A stretch of DNA of 64,000 bases, taken from positions 44,227 to 108,226 of the forward strand of contig NZ_BOMI01000115.1 in NCBI RefSeq assembly GCF_016862115.1, read 5' to 3'. This DNA comes from Paractinoplanes deccanensis (lineage in GTDB: Bacteria > Actinomycetota > Actinomycetes > Mycobacteriales > Micromonosporaceae). The number at the start of each line of letters is the position of its first letter. Within the stretch, counting starts at the first letter, position 1. Shown here piece after piece: positions 46,554 to 55,317 of this stretch. The translations under genes were made by a program, and so were the position numbers. The notes beneath the pieces were generated by a model. That model was not told the DNA's origin. It was given only the letters and a program-made list of their open reading frames with translations, and made no database searches.

Positions 46554-47227
46554 ACTTCGAATCCATTCGTGAAGAGCGGGAGCTTCTCGCCGGCGAGGAC
46601 GGGCACGGCGATGCGGTTCTGCGGCGGCGGCATCGGGCAGTTGTAGTGCGACGAGAAGCCGCACGGCGGCACGAACGCCTTGTTGAAGTCGAGGACGACC
46701 CGGTCGGTGCCCGGCGTCAGGGTGGGGAAGAGGAACCGCCCCGAGTGGTACGTGCCGGCGCCGTTGGTCGGGTCGCCGAAGACCAGCAGCAGCGTGCCCT
46801 CGTCGTCGAAGGCGCTCACGGTGTAGTCGCGCCCCGCAAGGGTGAGGTGAATATCACCCGGCACCGGAAGATCACGCGTGCGCCCCTCGTCACGGGCGTG
46901 CTCGAACGGCAGACAGCGGGCTCCCGGCACCTCGGTCCAGGTCCCTTCCAAGACCCAGTCCTGCGCATATGGGTACGCGTCGATGCCCTTGAAGTTCTTG
47001 ATCGCCTCGGACTCGGCGTCCCAGAGGCGGACGCCGTGCTGCTCGATGCCCGTGATCAAATCACGGCGGACGAGCGTGCTGGCGGTTACTGTGGGTGCCT
47101 GGCCGACAAGAGCAGCCGCTGGGTCGTCGGTGCCCCAGCGGGTCTCGATAAGGGCGAGATTGCCGGTGGGCGCGGTGACCTTGCGCTCCCGGTCTTCCCG
47201 CCACGCAGCGTATTCCTCTGCCGTCAT
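46550..47227 (-). CDS. DUF1684 family protein
   Basis: The 225-residue protein matches the DUF1684 pattern with its late conserved block: FDDEGTLLLVFGDPTNGAGTYHSGRFLFP and LDFNKAFVPPCGFSSHYNCPMPPPQNRI, which has conserved Pro/Cys/His residues. No signal peptide is visible, so it is probably cytoplasmic. It is first in the Opp-type operon and its stop overlaps the lipoprotein start, so it is likely to help process the imported compound. The biochemical role of the family is not settled to my knowledge. Confidence 0.9.
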   Translation of the reverse strand: MTAEEYAAWREDRERKVTAPTGNLALIETRWGTDDPAAALVGQAPTVTASTLVRRDLITGIEQHGVRLWDAESEAIKNFKGIDAYPYAQDWVLEGTWTEVPGARCLPFEHARDEGRTRDLPVPGDIHLTLAGRDYTVSAFDDEGTLLLVFGDPTNGAGTYHSGRFLFPTLTPGTDRVVLDFNKAFVPPCGFSSHYNCPMPPPQNRIAVPVLAGEKLPLFTNGFEV

Positions 47228-47377
47228 GGATGGGCCCCAGTTAGTTGATCATGTTGTGTGCCTCAGCAACCCTACTATCTCCATGGGTTTAATAGCATGG
47301 TCGGTCTCGTCACACTGAGCGACGGAATATCGCTGGGCGGGACCTGATTTGATCTGAACCTAGGTTGAGGTTTTACA

Positions 47378-47393
47378 GTTAGGTTTGCCTAAC
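47378..47393 (+). promoter_or_regulatory. IdeR/DtxR-type iron box
   Basis: GTTAGG-TTTG-CCTAAC matches the core of the IdeR/DtxR box (TTAGGTTAGGCTAACC). A second palindrome, AACCTAGGTT, lies at 47357-47366. Both are upstream of fprA at 47420, predicting iron-dependent repression; the divergent DUF1684-opp operon could share it. Confidence 0.7.
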
Positions 47394-47419
47394 GTCGATC
47401 TTGTTAAGGAACCGCGACC

Positions 47420-48769
47420 ATGAACCGCCCTCTGCGGGTTGCCGTCATCGGCGCCGGCCCGGCCGGCATCTACGCCGCCGACCACCTCATCAAGGCCGTC
47501 GAGAACGTCACCGTCGACATCTTCGACAAGCTCCCGACCCCCTACGGTCTGATCCGGTACGGCGTCGCCCCCGACCACCCGCGGATCAAGGAGATCATCA
47601 ACGCGCTCCACCGGGTGATGGACAACCCGCGGATCCGCTTCATCGGCAACGTCGCGTACGGCGTGGACGTCAAGCCCGAGGAGATGAGCCGCTTCTACGA
47701 CGCGACGATCATCGCGACCGGCGCCGAGAAGGACCGCGAGCTCGACATCCCCGGCATCGACAAGCAGGGCAGCTTCGGCGCCGCCGACTTCGCCTCCTGG
47801 TACAACGGGCACCCCGACGTCTCGCGGGACTGGCCGCTGAACGCCGAGAAGGTCGCCGTGATCGGCGCCGGCAACGTGGCCATCGACGTCGCGCGCATCC
47901 TGGCCAAGACGGCCGACGAGCTGCTCGAGACCGAGATCCCGGACAACGTCTACCAGCACCTCAAGAACAGCCCCGTCACCGACGTGCACCTGTTCTCGCG
48001 GCGCGGCCCGGCGCAGGTCAAGTTCACCCCGCAGGAGCTGCGCGAGCTCGACCACTCGCCGAACGTCGACGTCATCGTGCACCCCGAGGGCATCGAGTTC
48101 GACGAGGGCAGCCTCGAGATGATGCGCCAGACCCGGCACGTCAAGATGTGCGTGGACATCCTGCAGAACTGGGCCGTCCGCGACCCGCGCGAGGACCGCC
48201 CGCGCCGCCTGCACCTGCACTTCCTCCAGGCGCCGGTCGAGGTCCTGGGCGACAACGGCAAGGTCGAGGGCCTGCGTACGGAGACGCAGGAGCTCACCGG
48301 CGACGGCTGGGTGCGCGGCACCGGCGAGTTCACCGACTGGGACGTGCAGGCCGTGTACCGCGCGGTCGGCTACCTCAGCACGGCGCTGCCGGACCTGCCG
48401 TTCGACACCAAGACCGGCACCATCCCGCACGAGGCCGGCCGCATCCTCGACCTCGACGGCGAGCACATCCCCGGCATGTACGTGACCGGCTGGATCAAGC
48501 GCGGCCCGGTCGGCCTGATCGGCCACACCAAGGGCGACGCCAACGAGACGGTCACCAGCCTGCTGGCCGACGTCGAGGCGCTGCCGGTCGCGCCGTCGCG
48601 CGAGCTCGACGACGTCACCGCGTACCTCAAGGGCCGTGGCCTGCCCATCACCACCTGGGAGGGCTGGCAGAAGCTCGACGCCCACGAGGTCAGCCTCGGC
48701 GAGCCGCACGGCCGCAAGCGCATCAAGGTCGTCCCGCGCGACGAGATGACCACCATCTGCAACGGCTGA
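47420..48769 (+). CDS. fprA: Ferredoxin/adrenodoxin-type NADP+ reductase FprA
   Basis: The 449-residue flavoprotein matches mycobacterial FprA and mitochondrial adrenodoxin reductase: FAD motif VAVIGAGPAGIYAADHLI, DKLPTPYGLIRYGVAPDHP, NADP motif VAVIGAGNVAIDVARIL and the GWIKRGPVGLIGHTKGDA block. It passes electrons from NADPH to ferredoxins, often for P450s or iron metabolism. The start has AAGGA. An iron box 30 bp upstream suggests induction by iron starvation. The gene abuts the next (convergent) one, and a strong hairpin follows. Confidence 0.93.
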   Translation: MNRPLRVAVIGAGPAGIYAADHLIKAVENVTVDIFDKLPTPYGLIRYGVAPDHPRIKEIINALHRVMDNPRIRFIGNVAYGVDVKPEEMSRFYDATIIATGAEKDRELDIPGIDKQGSFGAADFASWYNGHPDVSRDWPLNAEKVAVIGAGNVAIDVARILAKTADELLETEIPDNVYQHLKNSPVTDVHLFSRRGPAQVKFTPQELRELDHSPNVDVIVHPEGIEFDEGSLEMMRQTRHVKMCVDILQNWAVRDPREDRPRRLHLHFLQAPVEVLGDNGKVEGLRTETQELTGDGWVRGTGEFTDWDVQAVYRAVGYLSTALPDLPFDTKTGTIPHEAGRILDLDGEHIPGMYVTGWIKRGPVGLIGHTKGDANETVTSLLADVEALPVAPSRELDDVTAYLKGRGLPITTWEGWQKLDAHEVSLGEPHGRKRIKVVPRDEMTTICNG

Positions 48770-49954
48770 TCAGAGCGGGCCTTCCCGGTCGGTGACCGGA
48801 AAGGCCCGCCGCACCTCGGCCAAGAACACCCCACGATCGGAGCCGTACGCCGTGACGGCCGCCCACAGGGCCTCCAGCGCGGCTTGCAGCGGGTCGGGCT
48901 GAGCGGCGGCGGTCAGCGCGGGCAGCGCCATCGCGACCCGGTTGACCGGGCCGCTCAGCATGTCGTCGTCCAGGCCGTGGTGGAGCTGGTGGAGAGGGCG
49001 GATGGTGGCCAGCGAAAAGGTGACGAGCGGCGCCCCCTCGATGCGGGTCAGCAGCGCCATGCCATCGGTGAACTCGGCGGGCAGCGGCTCGCCGTTCTCC
49101 AGCGCCGCCCAAGCCGGCGCCAGCCAGTCGAGGTCCGCGATGCCGGCGTAGGCGAACGCGTGCCGGGCCGCCCAGATCGCGACGCGCCGCTGGACGGCGT
49201 CACCGGCCTCCGCGACCCCGTCGACCAGGTCGCGGTCGACCCGGGCGAGACCGAACACGTTGCCCTTCACCAGGCGCAGCCGGTCGCTCGGCGCGCGGCC
49301 GCCCCAGCGCCGCGCCTCCTCCCGCAGCCGGTACTCCTCGGCGCGGCGTTGCCGTTCGCGCCGGTCCTCCTCCACCGCCCGGATCTGCTGTTCCAGCGTC
49401 GGCGGCGCCGGCAGCCGGGCGGCCCAGCCGTGCCAGTAGGCGGCCGCCCCGCTGGTCTGCCGCACGATCGCGTCGGCCGTGGGTGGTGCCGGCCAGAAGC
49501 ACAGCAGGTACCGGTCCGGGCGCTGATCCATGTACGTGTAGTCGCCCGCCTCGATCTCGTCCGGGTTGAACCCGCCGAACGGGTCGCGCCCCTCGTCCAT
49601 GCCGGCCGCGCAGTAGCGCACGCGGTAGGAGCGTTCCGGGAGCTCCAGCTCGGCCAGGGCGCCGTCGCCCCAGGGCACCAGCCCGGCCCGCGCCGCCCGG
49701 GGCTGGAGCGAGACCTCCACGACCTCCTCCCACCCCTCGGCGGCGGGCGGTGGCTCCCGCTCGTGCAGCTCGATCGTGAGGTGCACCTGCCCGTCGCTCG
49801 TGCCCGTCATCAGGAAGAGCGTCCCGGGATCACCGGCGCCGCAGAGCCCGTTCGCCTGCCCGGCGAACGCCCGGTCCATGTCCGGCAGCTCCCGGCTGGT
49901 CACGTACGCCTGCCCGTAGGCGACCGGCAGCCCGCCGTCGAAGAGAATCCGCAT
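48770..49954 (-). CDS. Hypothetical protein
   Basis: The 394-residue protein is not recognised. The N-terminal half is a beta-rich domain (LFLMTGTSDGQVHLTIELHE, RSYRVRYCAAGMDEG, DRYLLCFWPAPP). A charged coiled helix follows (~residues 185-215, RAVEEDRRERQRRAEEYRLREEARR), then a helical C-terminal domain. No signal or membrane segment is visible. Multi-domain proteins of this type are frequent in Actinoplanes-like genomes, sometimes next to conflict-system genes, but no toxin or immunity motif is seen here. Confidence 0.72.
   Translation of the reverse strand: MRILFDGGLPVAYGQAYVTSRELPDMDRAFAGQANGLCGAGDPGTLFLMTGTSDGQVHLTIELHEREPPPAAEGWEEVVEVSLQPRAARAGLVPWGDGALAELELPERSYRVRYCAAGMDEGRDPFGGFNPDEIEAGDYTYMDQRPDRYLLCFWPAPPTADAIVRQTSGAAAYWHGWAARLPAPPTLEQQIRAVEEDRRERQRRAEEYRLREEARRWGGRAPSDRLRLVKGNVFGLARVDRDLVDGVAEAGDAVQRRVAIWAARHAFAYAGIADLDWLAPAWAALENGEPLPAEFTDGMALLTRIEGAPLVTFSLATIRPLHQLHHGLDDDMLSGPVNRVAMALPALTAAAQPDPLQAALEALWAAVTAYGSDRGVFLAEVRRAFPVTDREGPL
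48775..48809. terminator. Bidirectional hairpin at the fprA 3' end
   Basis: Sixteen-base arms (48775-48790, 48794-48809) with one mismatch and a three-base loop follow the fprA stop. They are also inside the last codons of the convergent gene, so one element can end both transcripts. Confidence 0.7.
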
Positions 49955-49966
49955 CGGTCGATCTTT

Positions 49967-50344
49967 TCATCGGCCCTTCGCCTCGTATGCCCCGCGGCTC
50001 GCCTCGATCTCGGGCAGGTGCTCCATGGCCCAGCCTGCGAGCGCCAGCGCCGGGGCGATCAGGCTCTTGCCCATCGCGGTCAGCGCGTACTCGACCCGGG
50101 GCGGCACCTCGGCGTGCACCGTGCGGGAGACCAGGCCGTCGCGCTCCAGATGGCGCAGGGTCAGGGTGAGCATCCGCTGCGAGATGCCCGGGATCTGGTG
50201 TTGCAGGTCGGTGAAGCGGACCGTGCCCTGGTCCAGCGTGGCGACGATCAGCAGCGTCCACTTGTTGCAGATCCGGTCGAGTATCGCCCGCAGCGTCCGC
50301 CCGCCGTCGCCTCGGATCATGCACGTGTGCTCGTACTGCGACAT
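49967..50344 (-). CDS. HxlR-family transcriptional regulator
   Basis: The 125-residue regulator has the winged-helix signature of HxlR/MarR-like proteins: ILDRICNKWTLLIVATLDQGTVRFTDLQHQIPGISQRMLTLTLRHLERDGLVSR. The Cys in TCMIRGDGG may act in redox sensing, as in related regulators. ATG 50344 is chosen over a start 21 codons upstream. It is divergent from the DoxX-like gene, with a palindromic operator between. Confidence 0.92.
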   Translation of the reverse strand: MSQYEHTCMIRGDGGRTLRAILDRICNKWTLLIVATLDQGTVRFTDLQHQIPGISQRMLTLTLRHLERDGLVSRTVHAEVPPRVEYALTAMGKSLIAPALALAGWAMEHLPEIEASRGAYEAKGR

Positions 50345-50355
50345 GACGTCTCCCT

Positions 50356-50380
50356 GTGCCTGAGGCACACGGATGTGCCT
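50356..50380. promoter_or_regulatory. Likely HxlR operator
   Basis: GTGCCT-G-AGGCAC (50356-50368) is a perfect palindrome, followed by a third GTGCCT half-site at 50375-50380. It lies between the divergent HxlR and DoxX-like genes. Confidence 0.65.
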
Positions 50381-50456
50381 TTTGTAAGCCCCTCGAAAGT
50401 GCCCCATGATGTGGCTACTTCCGGATGATAACCATCCTGCTCAGAGGGGTCATGCA

Positions 50457-50822
50457 ATGGAAATCGCCTACTGGATCGTCGCCGCGCTGCTCGCCCTGGT
50501 CTACCTCTACTCCGGCGGCAAGAAGGCGGTGCAGAGCCGCGATCAACTGCGGCCCATGATGGGCTGGGTGGACAGCATGCCGCTGCCGCTCCTCCGCGTC
50601 ATCGGGGTGCTCGAGATCCTGGGCGCGGCCGGCCTGATCCTGCCGCCCCTGACCGGCGTCCTGCCCGCGCTCGCGATCGCGGCGGCCGTGGGCCTGGTCG
50701 CCCTCCAGATCGGCGCCATCGCGCTGCACCTGGCGCGCGGCGAGGCGCGCTTGATCGGCTTCAACATCGTGCTGCTCGTCCTGGCCGGCCTCGCCGTGTG
50801 GCTGGCCACCACGGTTGCCTGA
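50457..50822 (+). CDS. DoxX-like membrane protein
   Basis: The 121-residue protein has four membrane helices and the DoxX pattern (VYLYSGGKKAVQSRDQLRPMMGW, RVIGVLEILGAAGLILPPLTGV, LARGEARLIGFNIVLLVLAGL). DoxX proteins are quinone-linked or stress-associated membrane proteins. Pairing with a divergent HxlR regulator is a very common arrangement and suggests electrophile- or quinone-inducible expression. ATG 50457 follows GAGGGG; an ATG five bases earlier is out of frame. Confidence 0.9.
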   Translation: MEIAYWIVAALLALVYLYSGGKKAVQSRDQLRPMMGWVDSMPLPLLRVIGVLEILGAAGLILPPLTGVLPALAIAAAVGLVALQIGAIALHLARGEARLIGFNIVLLVLAGLAVWLATTVA

Positions 50823-50831
50823 CGGCGCGCC

Positions 50832-52043
50832 TCAGCGCCGGCGCAGCGAGCCCCAGCCCCTCCGCCGCGGTGTCTCGGTCCGGGCCGCCTCCGGCTTGAT
50901 CTCCTTGGCGGCCACCGGCTCGGCCGCGGGCTCCTTGGCCAGGCCCTCGGCCCGGCGGTCGAGGAATCCGGTCGCCAGCTGCTGGGCATAACCCAGCACC
51001 AGCGCGTACGCGAGGATCTGCTCCTGGGAGTCCAGCCCGGACAGGCCGGGCACGAAGTCGCCCCGGATGGCGACCAGGCCCACGACGGCGGTCAGGGCGC
51101 CGGTGGGCACCTTCAGGGTGGCGAGCACGACCGGGATGTCGTACGGCGTCGCGCTGCCCTGCACCTTGCGGATCGAGACGGCCGCCGCGAGCGAGCCGCC
51201 GAGCAGCCCCATGAGCGCGACCATAACGATGTCGAACGACGAGGCCGGCGAGTCGTCGTTCGCCGGTTCCCCGGTCGGGCAGCTGGTGACCACGAACGCG
51301 GTCACCACCTCGGCCGTCGATCCCGGCCGCGACGGGTCCGTGGGCGTCGTGCCGGTGGGCGCCTGGGCGCCCTCGGCCTGCTGGACGTTCTCGAAGCAGA
51401 ACGGCATGAACGACGGCTTGATGAAGACCAGCGTCCCGACCAGCGCCATGAGTACCGTGATGCCGATCGTCGCCAGGACGATGATGTTGCGGAAGCTGCG
51501 CTGGCGGCGGTGCCACTCGTCGGAGGCGGTGTAGGCGGCCTCGAAACAGGTGCGCAGCGCGACCCGCCGGGCCTCGTCCGACCGGATGGACGCGAGCTTC
51601 TCGGCGGTCGCCCGGCGTGGGTCGTCCCGGTCGAGCTCGCGCCGGATCCTGGCCAGCGCGGCCGGGATGGCGGTCTCCACCTCCTCGTCGTCGTAGAGGT
51701 CGATCATCTGCACCTGCGCGGCGTGCAGATATTGGTAGGCCGCCTCCAGCAGCGGCGCCCGCCACCAGTTCGTCAGACGCCGGTACGGCGGGTTCTCGCC
51801 CTTCGCCGCCGCGCGGGCGCTCTCCAGCAGCGACGTGACGCCGTCGGCGATCGTCTGCCGCTCCCTGGGCACCTGCTCGTGCCGGGCGAGAAGCACCTCG
51901 AGCCGCTTGGTCATGGCGTCGGCGGTGGCCACCACGTCCTGGACGAAAACGCGCTGCGCTGGGCTCGCCACGGTGTCCTCCGAGAGCTGCGAACGGGCCT
52001 TTCCCGACATGGTGCCGCAAATCGCCTCATCGCGGGGGTCCAC
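50832..52043 (-). CDS. Hypothetical membrane protein
   Basis: The 403-residue protein is unrecognised. A long helical N-terminal part (~1-190), rich in charged residues, is followed by about four membrane segments (~193-212, 282-300, 315-335, 350-370). Between the first and second is an external loop with two Cys (FCFENVQ, TSCPTG). The C-terminal ~45 residues are Lys/Arg/Glu-rich. The start is GTG 52043; ATG 52010 is an alternative. It is convergent with the DoxX-like gene, and no operon partner suggests a role. Confidence 0.72.
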   Translation of the reverse strand: MDPRDEAICGTMSGKARSQLSEDTVASPAQRVFVQDVVATADAMTKRLEVLLARHEQVPRERQTIADGVTSLLESARAAAKGENPPYRRLTNWWRAPLLEAAYQYLHAAQVQMIDLYDDEEVETAIPAALARIRRELDRDDPRRATAEKLASIRSDEARRVALRTCFEAAYTASDEWHRRQRSFRNIIVLATIGITVLMALVGTLVFIKPSFMPFCFENVQQAEGAQAPTGTTPTDPSRPGSTAEVVTAFVVTSCPTGEPANDDSPASSFDIVMVALMGLLGGSLAAAVSIRKVQGSATPYDIPVVLATLKVPTGALTAVVGLVAIRGDFVPGLSGLDSQEQILAYALVLGYAQQLATGFLDRRAEGLAKEPAAEPVAAKEIKPEAARTETPRRRGWGSLRRR

Positions 52044-52117
52044 GTCACTTCTCCGACACGTATGAGCTAGTCACGCGCCTAGCATCGGCCGGGACGCGCT
52101 CGTCTAGGGTGACCGGC

Positions 52118-52981
52118 ATGACGAAGATCGGTTTCATGTTCGACCGCGACCGGCAGCCGGAGGAGCTGACCGGCTTCGCCGCCGACGTCGAGCGGCTCGG
52201 CGCGGACGACCTGTGGGTGATCGAGGACCTGGGCTGGACCGGGTCGATCAGCTCCGCGGCGCTCGCCCTCGCGGCCACGTCCCGGCTGCGCGTCGGCATC
52301 GGCATCGCCCCGGTGGCGCTGCGCAACCCGGCGCTGCTCGCGATGGAGCTCGGCAACCTCGCCCGCGTGCACGAGGGCCGCCTGGTCGCCGGTGTCGGTC
52401 ACGGCGTACCGGAATGGATGCGCAAGGTGGGCGCCGACCGCGACCGGAAGCTCGCCCTCCTGGAGGAGACGGTCGTCGGCGTGCGGGGCCTGCTCGACGG
52501 CGAGACCGCGACCCTGCACGGCCGTGAGGTGACCCTCGACGGCGTCTCCCTGGTGCACCCGCCGCGCGTCGTCCCGCCGATCGTCACGGGCGTGGTGCGC
52601 CCCAAGTCGCTGGAGCTCTCCGGCCGGGTCGCCGACGGCACGATCCTCGCCGAGGGCGCCGGGCCGGCCGAGATCGCCGCGGCGCGCGAGCACATCGAGC
52701 GCGGGCGCAAGGCCGGCGACCGGCCCGCGCACGAGCTGATCGTCTTCACCTACCTGCGTACCGACGACTTCGAGGTGACCCGGCCGATGGTGGAGGGCCA
52801 GGCGGCGTGGCTGGGCGTGGACCCGGCCGACGTCTTCTCGCTGATCGGCCCGGCCGCCGAGATCCCCGGCAAGATCGCGGCGCTGCGCGAGGCCGGCGCG
52901 GACACGATCGTCCTGCGCCCGCTCGGCCCCGACCCGCTCGGGCAGGCGCGCACGGCCATGGGGGTCATCGCCCCGCGATAG
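52118..52981 (+). CDS. LLM class (F420- or flavin-dependent) oxidoreductase
   Basis: The 287-residue luciferase-like enzyme has TKIGFMFDRDRQPEELTGFAADVE, then LRVGIGIAPVALRNPALLAMELGNLARVHEGRLVAGVGHGVPEWMRKVG, typical of the F420-dependent LLM group (FGD/methylenetetrahydromethanopterin reductase-like). It probably uses coenzyme F420, common in actinobacteria. The ATG at 52118 is preferred to GTG 52109. No pathway partners are adjacent. Confidence 0.9.
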   Translation: MTKIGFMFDRDRQPEELTGFAADVERLGADDLWVIEDLGWTGSISSAALALAATSRLRVGIGIAPVALRNPALLAMELGNLARVHEGRLVAGVGHGVPEWMRKVGADRDRKLALLEETVVGVRGLLDGETATLHGREVTLDGVSLVHPPRVVPPIVTGVVRPKSLELSGRVADGTILAEGAGPAEIAAAREHIERGRKAGDRPAHELIVFTYLRTDDFEVTRPMVEGQAAWLGVDPADVFSLIGPAAEIPGKIAALREAGADTIVLRPLGPDPLGQARTAMGVIAPR

Positions 52982-53058
52982 GCCCTCGCCGGGATTATCG
53001 ACGGACATCGATAGATGGCTACGGTGTGTCCTCTACCGACCTGGAGGAGGACGAAACC

Positions 53059-53796
53059 ATGCGCATCCTCGCCCGTACGCTCGTCGCGGTCTCCGCGGCG
53101 GCCGGTCTGCTGGCGCCCGCCACCGCGGGCACGGCAGCGGCCGCCGATCCCGCTCCCAGCACCAACGTCGTCAACGGCCGGCCCGCGAGCGAGAACTACT
53201 CGTTCATGGTCTACGTGTCCGGCTGCACCGGTTCCCTGATCAAGGCGAACTGGGCGGTCACCGCCAAACACTGCCCCACCCCGTCATCGGTACGGGTGGG
53301 CAGCGTCGACCGGTCCAGCGGCGGCACCGTCGTGTCCGTGCGCCGCGCCGTCAACCACCCCGGCATCGACGTGAAGCTGCTCGAGCTGGCGAGCTCCGTC
53401 TCGTACGCCCCGGCGCCGATCCCCACGGCGTCCGGTGCCGTCGGCACGGCCACCCGCATCATCGGCTGGGGCCAGACGTGCCCGACCCGCGGCTGCGGCT
53501 CCACCCCGCGCATCGCGAACGAGCTCGACACGTCGATCGTGGCGGACAGCCGCTGCTCCGGCATCAACGCCGCCTACGAGATCTGCACCAACAACACGAA
53601 CGGCAACGCCGGCGCCTGCTACGGCGACTCGGGCGGCCCGCAGGTCCGCGCGATCAGCGGCCGCTGGTCCCTGATCGGCGTGACCAGCCGAGCGGGCAAC
53701 AACAGCTCGGTCTGCGCCACCGCCCCGTCCATCTACGGCGACCTGCCATCGATCCGGACCTGGGTGAATCAGCAGGTGGGCGGCCTGCCGGCCTGA
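53059..53796 (+). CDS. Secreted trypsin-like serine protease (S1)
   Basis: The 245-residue protease has a signal peptide (~residues 1-32, ending AAA), a short propeptide and the trypsin fold. VVNGRPAS begins the mature part; the triad is His in VTAKHC, Asp in GIDVKLLEL and Ser in CYGDSGGP. The start has GGAGGAGG. A perfect 13-bp hairpin terminator lies ten bases past the stop. The specificity pocket was not analysed. Confidence 0.92.
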   Translation: MRILARTLVAVSAAAGLLAPATAGTAAAADPAPSTNVVNGRPASENYSFMVYVSGCTGSLIKANWAVTAKHCPTPSSVRVGSVDRSSGGTVVSVRRAVNHPGIDVKLLELASSVSYAPAPIPTASGAVGTATRIIGWGQTCPTRGCGSTPRIANELDTSIVADSRCSGINAAYEICTNNTNGNAGACYGDSGGPQVRAISGRWSLIGVTSRAGNNSSVCATAPSIYGDLPSIRTWVNQQVGGLPA

Positions 53797-54173
53797 GCCC
53801 GGCGAGAGGGCCGGCGCGGTGCGCGCCGGCCCTCGAGTGGTGCGAGGTCGTCGGCAGCTGCCCCGAAGACGTCCACGTCCCTCTCGGCCACGAGCGGCAT
53901 TCCAAGAAGCTTCCACAGTGTTGCTTGCATGAGTATGGCCAGATGCAGGTTGCCGGCGCTCCTCGCGGACTGCGCCGCTTCAAGGATTTCGGTTGAGTGG
54001 TCTACGACCGTGAGGAACTCGGAATTCGGATCGTCCACTGCTTTCCTGAGGATCCCCAGGCCTTCTGCGGCAATTTGATCGGCTGTCTTCCCCGTGGGGT
54101 CGATCCTGCCGGAGGAGACGAGCGCGGCGACGACACGATGTGCAATGGATTTGGTGGGGCCTTGACGGCGCAC
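53769..54173 (-). CDS. Hypothetical protein (low confidence)
   Basis: A 134-codon frame on the minus strand fills the ~500-bp gap between the S1 protease and the GlxA-type regulator. The middle reads like a real helical protein (TADQIAAEGLGILRKAVDDPNSEFLTVVDHSTEILEAA...). The GTG start lacks a good ribosome site. Its last 12 codons overlap the protease and its tail runs through the protease's terminator. The codons are less GC-rich than in neighbouring genes. It may be a foreign gene or a truncated one. The stretch from 54174 to 54297 holds nothing I recognise. Confidence 0.45.
   Translation of the reverse strand: MRRQGPTKSIAHRVVAALVSSGRIDPTGKTADQIAAEGLGILRKAVDDPNSEFLTVVDHSTEILEAAQSARSAGNLHLAILMQATLWKLLGMPLVAERDVDVFGAAADDLAPLEGRRAPRRPSRRAQAGRPPTC
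53806..53834 (+). terminator. Hairpin terminator after the S1 protease
   Basis: Perfect 13-bp arms, GAGGGCCGGCGCG at 53806-53818 and its complement at 53822-53834, surround a three-base loop ten bases after the stop. Confidence 0.8.
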
Positions 54174-54297
54174 CGCCCCGTTGCGGCGATCAATCGTTTC
54201 GGCATCGATTCGAAGGAAGGCGTTACCCGCAATGGCTTACGTCTTCACCGCGAGCTCGCCTGAGTCGCGAAGGTGGAAACGTTGCCAAGATGCAGAT

Positions 54298-55266
54298 TCA
54301 CGGTGTGGCGGTGAAGCGGCGCCGGTAGTGCGCCGGGCTCACGCCGACGTGGCGCTTGAACAGGGCCCGCATGTTCGCGCCCGTGCCGAGGCCGGAGCGG
54401 CGGGCGACGGCTTCGAGGCCGTGGGCGCCCTGCTCGATGAGGCGGCAGGCCAGGGTGACGCGCTCGACGGTCAGCCAGGCCAGCGGGGTGGTGCCGAGCT
54501 CGGCGCGGAAACGGCGGTGCAGGCTTCCCGCGCTCATCCCGGCCCGGAGTGCGAGGTCGGCGACGGTGATCGGCTCGTCCAGGCGCTGCTGGGCCCAGGC
54601 CAGCACGGGGGCGAGGGACTGGCCGGCGGCGGGCGGCATCGGGCGTTCCACGAACTGGCGCTGGCCGCCGTCGCGGTAGGCGGCGAAGACGAGACGGCGG
54701 CTGACGTGGTTGGCGACCTCCGCGCCGTAGTCGCGCCGGACGATGTGCAAGCCGAGGTCGAGGGCCGCGGCGCTGCCCGCCGAGGTCAGCACGTCGCCGT
54801 CGTCGACGAACAGGACGTCGGGTGCCAGCGTCACCGCGGGAAAGCGCGCCCGGAACTCCTCGGCCAGATCCCAGTGCACCGTCGCCCGGCGCCCGTCGAG
54901 CAGGCCGGCCTCGGCGAGGGTGAAGGCACCCGTGCAGAGGCCGACGAGGCGCGCTCCCCGCCGGTGGGCGCGGCGCAGGGCCGCGAGCAGCGCCGGGCGG
55001 GTCGGCGTCGCGACATACGGCCGGTTCGGCACGATCACGGTGTCCGCCCGGTCGATCTCGTCGAGTCGCCCGACCGCGCCGATGCTGAACAGCGCGTCCC
55101 GCATGGGCGTCGAGCGTCGCGGGGCGGCCACGCGCAGGTCGTACAGCTGATATCCGATCTCGGGCCGCAGCGGGCCGCCGAAGATCTCACAGGCGCACCC
55201 GACCTCGAAGGGGTTGGACTGCTCGTCGACGACGAGGACGACCCGGTGTGAGGATCCTTGCGGCAT
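54298..55266 (-). CDS. GlxA-family transcriptional regulator (DJ-1/PfpI-like + AraC)
   Basis: The 322-residue regulator joins a class I glutamine amidotransferase-like/DJ-1 domain (~1-190; LCTGAFTLAEAGLLDGRRATVHW includes the nucleophile-elbow Cys) with a C-terminal AraC DNA-binding domain (SAGSLHRRFRAELGTTPLAWLTVERVTLACRL). This architecture is the GlxA/FtrA/CdhR type. It is divergent from a small cupin gene, its probable target. Confidence 0.93.
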   Translation of the reverse strand: MPQGSSHRVVLVVDEQSNPFEVGCACEIFGGPLRPEIGYQLYDLRVAAPRRSTPMRDALFSIGAVGRLDEIDRADTVIVPNRPYVATPTRPALLAALRRAHRRGARLVGLCTGAFTLAEAGLLDGRRATVHWDLAEEFRARFPAVTLAPDVLFVDDGDVLTSAGSAAALDLGLHIVRRDYGAEVANHVSRRLVFAAYRDGGQRQFVERPMPPAAGQSLAPVLAWAQQRLDEPITVADLALRAGMSAGSLHRRFRAELGTTPLAWLTVERVTLACRLIEQGAHGLEAVARRSGLGTGANMRALFKRHVGVSPAHYRRRFTATP

Positions 55267-55317
55267 CGGTCATTCCTACCACTGCCGTTCGCCCGCCGGC
55301 GCCTTCAAGATCAGTGC

